Assembly: GCF_002087235.1 (NCBI RefSeq)
Contig: NZ_MUIO01000019.1
Span: 1 to 64,000, forward strand
Length of the DNA stretch: 64,000 bases
From: Pseudomonas floridensis
GTDB taxonomy: Bacteria; Pseudomonadota; Gammaproteobacteria; Pseudomonadales; Pseudomonadaceae
Direction of reading: 5' to 3'
Part shown: piece after piece, positions 26,401-35,409 of the stretch
Layout: each line of letters opens with the position of its first letter
How positions within the stretch are numbered: position 1 is the first letter of the stretch
Position numbers and translations under genes: made by a program
Notes under the pieces: generated by a model
What the model was told of the DNA's origin: nothing
What the model saw: only the letters and a program-made list of their open reading frames with translations
The model's database searches: none

Positions 26401-29400
26401 GATACGTTGGCGTTCGTGGTCGATCTTTCACTTCAGGCCACTTACCAATTGGTGGACATGCAGTGGCAGAAAACCACCTACGTACTGGATAAGCAAATCA
26501 CCTACGTGCCTTCCGACAACAGTGGCAGAGACTTCTGGGACATCATCGAGGGCATTTTCGGCGCGATCATAGCCGTTGCTCACGCAGTCATACACGTCCT
26601 GTTGAGCGACCGAATCGATCCCTTGTTCGAGCAGGCGCTGGCGGTCGAATCGAGTGTTGAAGACTTTCTCGATGAACATATCAGACTCGGCTTCGGTCAG
26701 CTCCTGCAAGGGGAGGTCCTGCGCATACCTGCGGATATCGCGGTCTTCGGCCAGGTCAACCCGACCCTGACCTCGTTTGTCGTCAACCCGTCACAGCCGT
26801 TGCTCGCGGCTGGAGGCCGCCAACAGTTCACCACCGACCCAGGCGTTCAAGGTGTCGTATGGTCATTGCCACCCGGTCCCGGTCAGGGCAGCATCACCAC
26901 GGACGGCATGTTCACGGCCCCGCCGGTCAGCGAGTCCGGTGATGTTGTGCGTGTTCGGGTGATCGCTACAGACACGGTAACCGGTTATTCCAATGCTGCG
27001 TGCGTTACCGTGCTGGATCGCGGGCTGACCGTCAGCCCATTGCTCCAGGTCTGCAATGCCGGTGAAACTGTGGAACTGACTGCCTTGGGCCTCAGCGACG
27101 GGCCGTTGCAGTGGTCGATAGATCACCCCGTAGCGGGCGAGAGCGGCATGATCAGGCCCAGCACGCTGCCCGATGGCGATCACACGTATGTTGCAGCGCC
27201 CAAGGTGAGCGAAAAGACCTACGTACTGGATGAAATCACAGTCACCAGTGATTGCGGAGTCTGTTCGGCATGGATCCTGGTGCTGCAAACACAGCCTGCT
27301 CTGACCCTCACGCCATCGAGCCCCACTGTGTCCGCAGGCCAGGTGAGTCTGCGGGCGCGCTGGGGCAGTCATGATGTCGAGCCAGAATGGACGCTACCTG
27401 TAGCTCAAACCGGTTCGATCGACCGTGACGGTAATTATCAGGCCCCGGAAAGCAAGAGCCCGCGATTTGCACTGATCTTCGCCAGATTCCATGACGATTT
27501 TCTCGGCGACATGTATGGGCATCTCGTCCTGCCGCTTCCGCTGTCAGACTTCGAGGATGAGTTGATGCTGATGGGCGAGTACGCGGAGTCCGTGACTCGA
27601 TTGTCTGTGGGCAAACCCAAGGCCAGGACCAGGCTGGCAACGGTTGTCGACGACAGCTCGGTGGACGGCATCGCCGAGTGGATGGCCAACCCTGCCAACA
27701 ATGTGATGCTGGGCTGGGATGCAATTGCCGCCCTGCACCGCAGCAAGATCAATAGGCTGTTGCTGCAGGAGTACATTCAGCGCTTTTCCTTCGATACCTA
27801 TCTGCCACCGATCAGTGGTGAAGTGCCCACGGTCGTCAATGAATGGGTGGAACGAATTCACGATTTTATACTGGATGCGCCACGTCTCGCGTTCGCGAAC
27901 GATGACCTGGGGCACTCCCACGCCACGCTGGCCTGCGCCATTCTTGGCGGAACGCAGCTGACTCTGCGCAAGAACGTCGATAACTGGACGGTGACCCGAC
28001 TGGCGAGAATCGACCCGCTGCAGGGGCCGCGACTGACCCTGGATTTGCGTCTTGACCAGGTTCCCGGTGAGGTTGAAAACGATGGCCGCATCCGCCTGGA
28101 TTTAAAACACAGTGACAATTTCAGTCTGACATTTGCCGAGTCGGCGTATGAACGAAAGCTGGGCGGGGATTTTTTCAAGGATCTGTTCAATCAGTTGCCG
28201 GACGAGAAACGCATCTGGACGATGGGCCTCATCCAGGCCGGTTCCGATGCACTCATGCGCGCGCATTCATTCAAGTTGCGGACACAGACGCGTCCTCAGG
28301 CAGAAAGCGATGGTGATGGTGATGGTGATGGTGCGATTCTGACCTTCATTTGCATGGAAGACGGCTCGCCGGGTGGAGATATTCCCGTCGAATACCCTTA
28401 CCTGATCCCGGATCGCGGCCTCTCCACGGATTGCTCTGCCACAGTCTTGTTCAGCGATGAGCGCATAACCAGAGCGGCGAATGTCGTCGAGCTGGTGGCG
28501 CAGGCCGTGGCCACCGCGATTGACGGCGTTGAGTTCGATTACGTCCAAGACACTGATGGTCGGGTGATCAAAGCGACGGCGAAGGGCGGGGCATTGCATA
28601 TCCCCTCGTCTTCGCAGGATCTTGTCCCGGTGACGGTAGGGTCAACGGTTCTGCGCCCCAGGATCAACAGAGGCGGCGTGGATTATCAGACCAGCCATAC
28701 GACGTCACCTTTGACGATATCGCTTGATGGTGATCGAAACGCGGTCCTGAGCTGGCAGGCCGAAGCAGAAGAAGGCCTCACCCTACATTTCGTGGACTCG
28801 GCATATCCGGTCTTTGCCGCGCTCAACAGTACGACATTCGATGTGACGTGCCGTTATCTGTTTTCGGAACACGACAACGCTCTGGTTCTCAAACCTGATC
28901 TAAACAGCGTTGTAAAAAGTGCAGAGGTCACGTTCACAGTTGTCGGAGACGGCGACGTAACGGATCCGGTGCTATGGGCGGCGACCGGGGTCGGGGCCGT
29001 ATTCATCAGCAACAGTGATGCAAGTCTGCAGGCGGATATTCAGGCACGGCTGGGCAAGGTGCTTGAGCTGAAGGTGGCAGCCAGTCGTTTTATCGAAGAA
29101 AGCATCAAGCTCAACTTCAGTCAGGCCATCATCGGCGATGTGTTTCGTGCGCCCCGTGATATCGCCGCATTTGGCCGTGTCGCTCCGGCGACCACAAGTT
29201 TTGTGGTCAGCCCGCAGGAACACGTGATGACGGTCGACAGCTCCATGAAGTTCGTTACCGATCCTCCCGGCATGACTGTCGACTGGCGTGTAGACGCGCT
29301 GCATGGCGGTTCAGGAGATACGGGTGCTATCAGCGAAGCGGGCAAATATTACGCCCCCGAGGCCGAGTCCCTGATCGAGCCCTTCATCCGGCTGAAAGTC

Positions 29401-30009
29401 ACTGCAACCGATGGCGCAACGGGCAATCACAGCTCGGCACTGGTGACGGTGATTGCCGCGCCGCTGCTGCTCAACCCCTTGATCCAGATCTGTGACGGTG
29501 TACAAAGCGTCGAGTTGTCAGGCGGCGCGCTGGGCGTCGGTGAGGTGACCTGGTCGATCAAGAATCCGGTCGAGGGTGAGAGCGGTACGTTGTCTCCCAG
29601 TACGCAGCCCGACGGTGATTACACCTATCACCCCAGCTCGGCCGAGCTTGAAAAAAACTACGTGCTGGATGAAATCGTCATGGCCGGCCAGGGCTTCAGT
29701 GCTTCGGCCTGGGTATTGGTGCAAAAGAGCATTCCGGTTTTTTCCGTTCGTGCGACGGCAATAGAGCAAACCGCAGCGCAAGTCGAACAGGTCAAACTGG
29801 AGGCGTATGTCGGCGACAAGGTGCTTGGTGTTGACTGGGCCATGCCACTGGGCGGCCCCGGGTCTATAACCGATGGCATTTATAACGCGGATTTGGAGGC
29901 GCACGAGCATTTCGTGCTGATTATCGCCTCTCTCCTGCACCCCGCCTTGGGCACTCTGGAAGGGCACATCATCCTGCCTCTGCCATTGACCACCTGCTTC
30001 TCGCCATAA
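23437..30009 (+). CDS. giant modular protein 1: Ig-like arm plus two P47/TULIP-like + Ig units
   Basis: A 2190-residue protein from ATG 23437 (AAAGGAG 9 bases upstream). No signal peptide. Residues 1-605: Ig-like arm related to the proteins at 6013 and 10938. Then two units of about 780 residues. Each starts with a Trp/Asn block (GWGAIAILARSKANELLAQ near 638; GWDAIAALHRSKINRLLLQ near 1425). Next come an F+L...P...GxGAIL block and a YPYxIP block followed by YSAxLL, then Ig-like domains (TSFVVNPSQP near 1111; TSFVVSPQEH near 1919). Each unit closes in GH(L/I)(V/I)LPLPL. From memory the first blocks match Clostridium P47/OrfX proteins (GWD...VNKxLxEYI; QFRF...P; LLISxxxF), which have a lipid-binding TULIP fold. 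That is inference and was not searched. Role: probably a large host-interaction or toxin-accessory protein. Confidence 0.7.
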   Translation: MAADLPAPKVPDLQQPGNYIDLVQLGTADLLTYVDYPGIADGQYFFINWRGCGAHGEVVDQFEDIFKVENPGTEGMPVTLENKVLKNLDQGWVFYSYKPFDSSQPDLEIESLRLFFYVGERPVSIAPLAVPQCKQSHDLKLDPALLGSGAVREVLMVTPPYRAMRAGDKVVLTLRLYHPDNGFLIDLVQSHTVVDHEVGQPLVWKVASNELLMIENGYALMSYKISYVDSGLSTMSPVQTLDIVAPVEARLPALEIVGFNGGSLDPGAYPYGITLKVTPYSGMRVDDEVVVYVSSDSQWVKTLRTDVSTLDSQVLEFSLAQQWLLDNNGKDAEFMYQYAREGVAGSSVLRTVTLRRPLDLPPPEIELAIVDGDIGWGVEGHIFAVRLTDGVTIRIPEAAVIGDDDTVQMHWNGYGSTGSFIADPSAEDPRLFFIPAAAVPANMGKRLDVYYKVKPAGEPAGTSKVFNLEIRGIDEGWPAIQYIEPPLVDGSLWLGEVSAEGAGVELGSWIYMAEGQRVRARLEGLSLIGDTSLTFDLRTGADEPLTADEHEAQKVSMRIPKRYLEMLARDKPTTRVRVDVSFDDGASYVLFSNGAFILRDNVHTRRSNIPSGNSVLTDHSLNSLIAWMQAPENTVMHGWGAIAILARSKANELLAQRYIASFETGAWLPPVNGVVETIPGKRLDSLRDFKLDAPGFSFENPGLARDHATLSCPVTSGIWLSMSLRDKQWQVQRIVETGPLLGPRVLLDLALTQTAGRVDEDNRILLDLNNGNDFRLTGAGTDDEQRMLGTVFRDLISQLPDNERVFELGRIEAGEETVERMRPQRFRLQAQADPEAAQRADTATQGEGAILVCIAMVGEEEGATLPVDYPYFIPNDADANYSAGLLMDGRAAPLALLAKIANAFDGAELVFGKGPDGTLSQAQLVSGNMSLPETDIPQEDPSSPVVLHEMAFQVTTDKPFTIHFDSRTIQVEWSSRAMTGITFGGDSPDTLAFVVDLSLQATYQLVDMQWQKTTYVLDKQITYVPSDNSGRDFWDIIEGIFGAIIAVAHAVIHVLLSDRIDPLFEQALAVESSVEDFLDEHIRLGFGQLLQGEVLRIPADIAVFGQVNPTLTSFVVNPSQPLLAAGGRQQFTTDPGVQGVVWSLPPGPGQGSITTDGMFTAPPVSESGDVVRVRVIATDTVTGYSNAACVTVLDRGLTVSPLLQVCNAGETVELTALGLSDGPLQWSIDHPVAGESGMIRPSTLPDGDHTYVAAPKVSEKTYVLDEITVTSDCGVCSAWILVLQTQPALTLTPSSPTVSAGQVSLRARWGSHDVEPEWTLPVAQTGSIDRDGNYQAPESKSPRFALIFARFHDDFLGDMYGHLVLPLPLSDFEDELMLMGEYAESVTRLSVGKPKARTRLATVVDDSSVDGIAEWMANPANNVMLGWDAIAALHRSKINRLLLQEYIQRFSFDTYLPPISGEVPTVVNEWVERIHDFILDAPRLAFANDDLGHSHATLACAILGGTQLTLRKNVDNWTVTRLARIDPLQGPRLTLDLRLDQVPGEVENDGRIRLDLKHSDNFSLTFAESAYERKLGGDFFKDLFNQLPDEKRIWTMGLIQAGSDALMRAHSFKLRTQTRPQAESDGDGDGDGAILTFICMEDGSPGGDIPVEYPYLIPDRGLSTDCSATVLFSDERITRAANVVELVAQAVATAIDGVEFDYVQDTDGRVIKATAKGGALHIPSSSQDLVPVTVGSTVLRPRINRGGVDYQTSHTTSPLTISLDGDRNAVLSWQAEAEEGLTLHFVDSAYPVFAALNSTTFDVTCRYLFSEHDNALVLKPDLNSVVKSAEVTFTVVGDGDVTDPVLWAATGVGAVFISNSDASLQADIQARLGKVLELKVAASRFIEESIKLNFSQAIIGDVFRAPRDIAAFGRVAPATTSFVVSPQEHVMTVDSSMKFVTDPPGMTVDWRVDALHGGSGDTGAISEAGKYYAPEAESLIEPFIRLKVTATDGATGNHSSALVTVIAAPLLLNPLIQICDGVQSVELSGGALGVGEVTWSIKNPVEGESGTLSPSTQPDGDYTYHPSSAELEKNYVLDEIVMAGQGFSASAWVLVQKSIPVFSVRATAIEQTAAQVEQVKLEAYVGDKVLGVDWAMPLGGPGSITDGIYNADLEAHEHFVLIIASLLHPALGTLEGHIILPLPLTTCFSP
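28309..28332 (+). repeat. (GATGGT)4 microsatellite inside giant 1
   Basis: Four perfect GATGGT copies encode DGDGDGDG in the second unit of giant 1, at the place where unit 1 has a different acidic stretch. The 6-bp unit keeps frame. It may act as a flexible loop of variable length. Confidence 0.8.
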
Positions 30010-30086
30010 CCTCAAGGAGCGTTGCGGTAACTCAGCTGCTGGAAAAACAGAGTCACACCCACACTGGTATCACAGGAGGTGATGTC

Positions 30087-33000
30087 ATGACCGGTCATTC
30101 AACAGAGAGTCTGTTGGCATGGATGCAGGATATAACCCGGTTGAGAGGCTGGGATGCGGTAATCGCTCTCGACGGCAAAGCGGTCAACGGACTGCTCGCA
30201 CAAACCTGGCAGCTCGGCGTGGGGGAGGGGCTGGTGCAACCGGTTCCCGACGCCAGCGTTGAGATTCCCGATACGAACATTACGCATGTGTTTTCGGATT
30301 TCATCCTTGGCCCACCGGCATTGTCGTTCAATGACGGCTCGCTTGAAAGTGCGCCACTGGCGTGGCGAATGTCGACGGTCAGCGGTGTTCATACCGTGTT
30401 GGAGAGCGATTCCGGGCACATCGGTATCCTGAAAGTGTTCGCTTACGACCCTTGCGTTTCGCCAAGTCTGCGCCTGGACCTGGAATTGACCAGTCAAGGC
30501 CCGGCATTGCAAGTGGACCTGGGCCTGAGTGAAAACGCGCTGCTGGATTTCACCGGCAGCAGCGCGGCAGAACAGCGCGAAACCGGCAGGTTTTTGCAAG
30601 ACTGGTTGCGTAATCCGCAGAATCCGCAAAGGGTCGTTGAGCTGGGCGTCTTCGGTGACCAAAGCAATCCACTGCTGAAAGTACGCAGGATTGATGCACG
30701 CACGCAGCTTGAAAGCCCCGAAATTGAAGGGCAGGGGGTGGACGACTCTGCTGAGGGCAGAGGTGCCTTGCTGCTTTTCACCACGCTGGAATATGGCGCT
30801 ACAGGCGGCATTCCCGATGCCGACGCCGATTTTCGCTACCTGATCCCCAATGATGCCGGGGAGGATTATTCGGCAACGGCGGTTATTTCCTCGCATGCGC
30901 TGCACCGCGCGGCGTTAGGTCATGCGGTGATGCAGGTGCTGGAGAATCCGAGCTTCGAATTTATCGTTCCCGCCGAGAAACCGCTGGCGCAAATGATCGC
31001 TACCGAAGGCAAACTTGGCGTAGAACAACAAAATTACAAGAGCGAGGAATTCGAGTTCCAGTCCGACGCGCTCAGCGTTCCAGTCATCCATAGTGGAAAA
31101 TCCCTGACGCTCGATTTCCAGTACACCGAAGCCGCGCACATCTGGAACCTCCCCGTGCACTTTGACTTCAAGTACAAAGCGTCAGGCGCCAGTGAGTGGC
31201 AGTCCCGAAGCGAAGACTTCGACGTCAATCTCAAATATGTATTTGGCCTGGTTCCTTCCGAGTCCGACGATCAAGGCGTGGAAAGTAGCCTGTATTTTCC
31301 GTATGAGCCGGGTCCGGAGGTCAGCCTGGTACAGGGAAAGAACGATGATGTCGACGAGTCAGAGCGCTCACAGATCAATGGTTTCGTGGCGCACACCCTC
31401 AAACAGGCCTTGATGAAGGCATTTGGCGAAACGTTGCAGAGTCGGGGCTATGAGCGTTTTCTCAACCAGTTCAATCTAGGCGACAGGCAGGCTTTGCAAT
31501 CTGTGAAAACCCGTCTGCCTCATGACCTGGCGGTGTTTGGCAAGCTCGAAGCCGCTTCATCGGGGTTCAGAGTCGTCGAGCAACAATCGGTGGTCACAGC
31601 GGGTGAAGAGCTGCAACTGACCACCCGGCCGGTCCGTACAGGCCTGGTCTGGAGTGTCGATCATGTAGCTGGTGAAAGCGGCGCAGGCAGTCCGGGCACG
31701 ATAGGCAGTACATCAGGCGTTTACCGTGCACCCGGCGTGCAAGACATGACACAGGTCATTCAGCATGTGCTGGTCACTGTGACAGAACCGGTAAGCGGGC
31801 AATTCAGCACCGCAGTGGTGACCCTGCAGCGCCATGCCATCAGCCTCAATCCGCTGATTCAGGTGTGCGACTACGGCGCTCGCGTCGGCCTGTCGGCAGG
31901 GAGTCTGAGCGAAAATGATCTTGATTGGTTGATCGTCAATGAAGTGCCCGGCGAAAGCGGCACCCTGGAGCCGGACGACAATGCTGCGCACGCTCAGAGT
32001 TACGTTGCCGGTCCTAAGGTGCCGAACAGGACCTACGTTCTGGACAAGGTCGAAGTCAGTGATGGTAAAAACAGCAGCTCGGCCTGGGTGTTGGTCCGCC
32101 AGCAGCAGCCGATGTTGACCATCGAGATCGTCCCGGACGGCTCCCTTGCTGAAGACGAGGTTCGCCTGGAGGCCAGGTACGGCGGAAATGTCTACAGCGG
32201 TGTTGAGTGGTACATGCCGGAAGGCCTGCCTGGCACCCTTTCCAAGGACGGTGTCTACAAGGGCGACCCCGCAGCGCCTGACCGCTTCGTGATCATCTTT
32301 GTGCGGGTCGACGATATTCTGTTCGATCGGCTCGAAGGGCATCTGATCCTGCCATTGCCTTTGAGCCGGCACGGTCAACTGCTGCAGAAACTGTCAGCCC
32401 CTCGATTGGAGGGCAGCACCCTGAATCGCCTTCTCGACCGTTCCAATGCGGGCACGCTCACTCAGGGCTGGGGCGCGATCATGGCCATCGGTCGCGACGC
32501 GCTCAACCGGCAACTGGAGCAGCAATATGTAGAGCGGCATCGGAACCTCTCTTTTTTTCCGCTGTTCACAGGATCGATAGTGATCGACTTGTCGACACAT
32601 GACACCGTCTTTCTGAGGCAGATCGAGCTGGGTGTGCCAACCCTGGCTCTCGGGGCCGCAGGCCGTATCGAAGGCCGGGTGACGATGAACGTACTGGCTG
32701 GGAGCTACCTCAGGCAACGCCGTTCTCAGGCGGGCGAAACGACAGTAACCGAAAACTTCAAAGTTACCGAAGACATGCATTTTCATGTCGAAATGACTGC
32801 GCCCCTGGTGGTGGACGGAGACTGTGATATCAACCTGGACCTGTCCGGCGCTCGTGACTTCACTTGCAACCTGGCCCGCGACGACGAAACCGCCAACAGC
32901 AAGCTGGCCGGCTTTCTAAAAGAAAAATTCCCGGAAATCCCGTCGCACCGGTCGGTGTTTTTTCTGCTGGGCATCGACGTGAATCAATATCAGGCCCAGT

Positions 33001-35384
33001 CGCCAGCGAACGTACGACTGCTCACCCGTGCTGCACCGGGTGCGCAGTTCAGAGGCGCGAAGAACTTTGGGGATGGTGCGCTTGTCCTCCTCATCCAGAT
33101 GCGTGGCAACAAAAGCGAAGGACGATTCCCGCTGACCAGCGATTTTCCGTATCCGATCCCTGCCAGTCCCGAGGCGAAGGCTGGAAACTCATACGACGCT
33201 GCGTTGATAGTCTCCAATGAAATGCTGCGCGGTTCAGAACACAATCGTCAGCCTCTGCTGGACAGTCTGCGTTCAGGGGCCAAGGATCTGTTTGCGCAGG
33301 CGGACACACGTGCTGCGGGTGATCTGCTGATGTTCGGCGTGCGTCAGGCAACGCAAGCCAGCATCACGCCATTGTTCTCGACGATCGTGGCCGCAGAGAC
33401 GCAGAGCTTTATGCTCCACAATGAGCAGGGTCAGACAATCACGGCGCAGAGCTGGAAGGTCTTCAGCCTTCAAGGTCATCGCGACGTACAACACGGCTTT
33501 ATCACTTCCAATGGCGTGTACACCGCAGCGAATGCAGCGCAGATGGGCTACGACTCGTTACGTGTCGTTGTCAACGCCACCTATGACGATGGCGGGATGA
33601 CCAGGACAGCCACCGCGCTGCTGAGCGTGGTATCGCAAGCCATGGAGTTGGCACCGCGAGCGGTTGTAGTGGCCGGTAGTGATCAGGTCAGGCCAGTCTT
33701 GCTTAAAGCGTCGACGGTGGACGGTGAGGCAGTCGACTGGACGCTGCAAGGCCCACAGATCGGCAGCCTGAGCGAGGTCGAGAACGGGGTGCTGTTTACC
33801 CCGGTAGCAAAACTCTGCAAGCGAGCACTGAATGTGCAGCGGATCGTCGCGCAATCGGGGCAGAAAAAAATGGACGCTACGGTATTGATCGCCAATGGTC
33901 AGCAGGTACTGCGTATTGAGCCGTCATCTGTTCCGGGATCGCGCAAAGGCGTGGCTGTGCAGTTGCGTGAAGATGCTGCGCTACTGGCCGGTAATCAGCG
34001 GCGCTGGAAAATGGCGGGCGGTGCGGGCAGCGTTGATGCCCAAGGTGTATTTACCCCCCCCGAAGACTATGTCGGCACCAGTGTCGTGAGCTGTGAAATC
34101 GTTAGCAAATACAATGTAATACTGGCAAGCGGCTACTCCGTGATAAATGTCTCCGAGGTGGAAGAAGCGCCGACATGGTCGGAACTGACGCTGTTCACTA
34201 TCAAAGTGCCTAACAACAGCGCTAATGCCGCTGAGGGCCATCTTTATGCCAATGGTTATCAGCAACTGGAAGTGGCGGTCGAGGTAGAGACCATGCCGGT
34301 CGACGGCCAGCACTGCCCGTTGAGTCCGATGGAGGCCGCGTCCTTACGTCTGACTGACGTCAAAACCAGGCAGGCAATCGGCTCGTTGGTCAAAAGATGC
34401 GATTTGCGGCACGGCATTGCCGAGGGTGATCAGCGTAGATACGCGACGAGTAACGTCCCGAACAGATTCGTACGCTCCGCTGGGCTCGCAAACGCTTTTG
34501 CGCAGCCTGAGGCCTATCACGTTGCTGAGAGCCGCAGTGATTCTTCCACCTATCAAGACTTCTACCTGCATGCCCGGACGGAGCCTAACAGCACGATGAG
34601 GTTATGTGCCGAATTCCAGAAGGACAACGGCCAGTGGTTTGCTTCAGACAACAGAGGCGAGACAAACAGTGAGGTTATTATTATCTCGCGACCTATTCCC
34701 GGGTTCGGTGACGATCACTACAGTTTTAAGGTCGTCCGGGTCCAGGGTGATCAAATTCCGACCCCCACGCCTCCCCCTGAAGGCGAGAGTGACTATCCGT
34801 TTACGCTCGTGTATCGCTCCACGGATTACTGGCTGTTAGGCTTAAGGTACAACAATACTTCAGAGTATGTGCGCTTCGAAGTGCTGAAATTTATGCCGTG
34901 GCGTGTAGGTGAAGATGTTGAAGAACTCAATATCTCCACGATCCTCTGGGAGAGCGAGCAAAGCGCCGAAGAGGTGTTCAGTTGCACGGGGTCTATTTTT
35001 CTTGATAAATGTGCAGTCATAGATCCAAATCAAAGTCCAGATCCTTGCGTTGCCCATGCACCTGGGAAAGTGCTGTTCGACGAGGGGCTCAAGCGTGTTA
35101 TTAATGACATAGAATCTCTGGATATCGACGTGGTGATGACGGCTTTTGAGGCGGGCAAACTGGTGATCAGTCTGCATCGATTCGATAATATACCGTTTAT
35201 CAAAGCAGGCGATCCGAATCGGGACAGGTTGTACAGACCGCTCGGGGTCTGGCTGCACGATGAGCAAGGAAATATTCATAAGCGTTCCATCCACTATCTG
35301 CCGGACGGCGTTGGCAGGCGTAACCGTCTGACGACAACAAACTGGTCAGACTTCAAAAAGAATGATGGAAGAAAGGATTCATAA
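30087..35384 (+). CDS. giant modular protein 2: two P47/TULIP-like + Ig units and unique C-terminus
   Basis: A 1765-residue protein with a near-perfect Shine-Dalgarno (AGGAGGTGAT) before ATG 30087, only 77 bases after giant 1. It begins straight inside a unit: residue about 21 is in RGWDAVIALDGKAVNGLLAQ. The second unit starts at QGWGAIMAIGRDALNRQLEQ near residue 794. Unit 1 ends in GHLILPLPLS near 750, the same terminal signature as in giant 1. Ig-like parts start near 491 and 1104. After about residue 1390 there is a C-terminal region of about 375 residues unlike the rest, with a PTPTPPPEGE hinge near residue 1555. No signal peptide. It is probably cotranscribed with giant 1 and the lipoprotein. 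P47/TULIP assignment as for giant 1: a motif-level inference. Confidence 0.7.
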   Translation: MTGHSTESLLAWMQDITRLRGWDAVIALDGKAVNGLLAQTWQLGVGEGLVQPVPDASVEIPDTNITHVFSDFILGPPALSFNDGSLESAPLAWRMSTVSGVHTVLESDSGHIGILKVFAYDPCVSPSLRLDLELTSQGPALQVDLGLSENALLDFTGSSAAEQRETGRFLQDWLRNPQNPQRVVELGVFGDQSNPLLKVRRIDARTQLESPEIEGQGVDDSAEGRGALLLFTTLEYGATGGIPDADADFRYLIPNDAGEDYSATAVISSHALHRAALGHAVMQVLENPSFEFIVPAEKPLAQMIATEGKLGVEQQNYKSEEFEFQSDALSVPVIHSGKSLTLDFQYTEAAHIWNLPVHFDFKYKASGASEWQSRSEDFDVNLKYVFGLVPSESDDQGVESSLYFPYEPGPEVSLVQGKNDDVDESERSQINGFVAHTLKQALMKAFGETLQSRGYERFLNQFNLGDRQALQSVKTRLPHDLAVFGKLEAASSGFRVVEQQSVVTAGEELQLTTRPVRTGLVWSVDHVAGESGAGSPGTIGSTSGVYRAPGVQDMTQVIQHVLVTVTEPVSGQFSTAVVTLQRHAISLNPLIQVCDYGARVGLSAGSLSENDLDWLIVNEVPGESGTLEPDDNAAHAQSYVAGPKVPNRTYVLDKVEVSDGKNSSSAWVLVRQQQPMLTIEIVPDGSLAEDEVRLEARYGGNVYSGVEWYMPEGLPGTLSKDGVYKGDPAAPDRFVIIFVRVDDILFDRLEGHLILPLPLSRHGQLLQKLSAPRLEGSTLNRLLDRSNAGTLTQGWGAIMAIGRDALNRQLEQQYVERHRNLSFFPLFTGSIVIDLSTHDTVFLRQIELGVPTLALGAAGRIEGRVTMNVLAGSYLRQRRSQAGETTVTENFKVTEDMHFHVEMTAPLVVDGDCDINLDLSGARDFTCNLARDDETANSKLAGFLKEKFPEIPSHRSVFFLLGIDVNQYQAQSPANVRLLTRAAPGAQFRGAKNFGDGALVLLIQMRGNKSEGRFPLTSDFPYPIPASPEAKAGNSYDAALIVSNEMLRGSEHNRQPLLDSLRSGAKDLFAQADTRAAGDLLMFGVRQATQASITPLFSTIVAAETQSFMLHNEQGQTITAQSWKVFSLQGHRDVQHGFITSNGVYTAANAAQMGYDSLRVVVNATYDDGGMTRTATALLSVVSQAMELAPRAVVVAGSDQVRPVLLKASTVDGEAVDWTLQGPQIGSLSEVENGVLFTPVAKLCKRALNVQRIVAQSGQKKMDATVLIANGQQVLRIEPSSVPGSRKGVAVQLREDAALLAGNQRRWKMAGGAGSVDAQGVFTPPEDYVGTSVVSCEIVSKYNVILASGYSVINVSEVEEAPTWSELTLFTIKVPNNSANAAEGHLYANGYQQLEVAVEVETMPVDGQHCPLSPMEAASLRLTDVKTRQAIGSLVKRCDLRHGIAEGDQRRYATSNVPNRFVRSAGLANAFAQPEAYHVAESRSDSSTYQDFYLHARTEPNSTMRLCAEFQKDNGQWFASDNRGETNSEVIIISRPIPGFGDDHYSFKVVRVQGDQIPTPTPPPEGESDYPFTLVYRSTDYWLLGLRYNNTSEYVRFEVLKFMPWRVGEDVEELNISTILWESEQSAEEVFSCTGSIFLDKCAVIDPNQSPDPCVAHAPGKVLFDEGLKRVINDIESLDIDVVMTAFEAGKLVISLHRFDNIPFIKAGDPNRDRLYRPLGVWLHDEQGNIHKRSIHYLPDGVGRRNRLTTTNWSDFKKNDGRKDS

Positions 35385-35409
35385 TCCTTGAATGACAGGA
35401 GTCATCATC

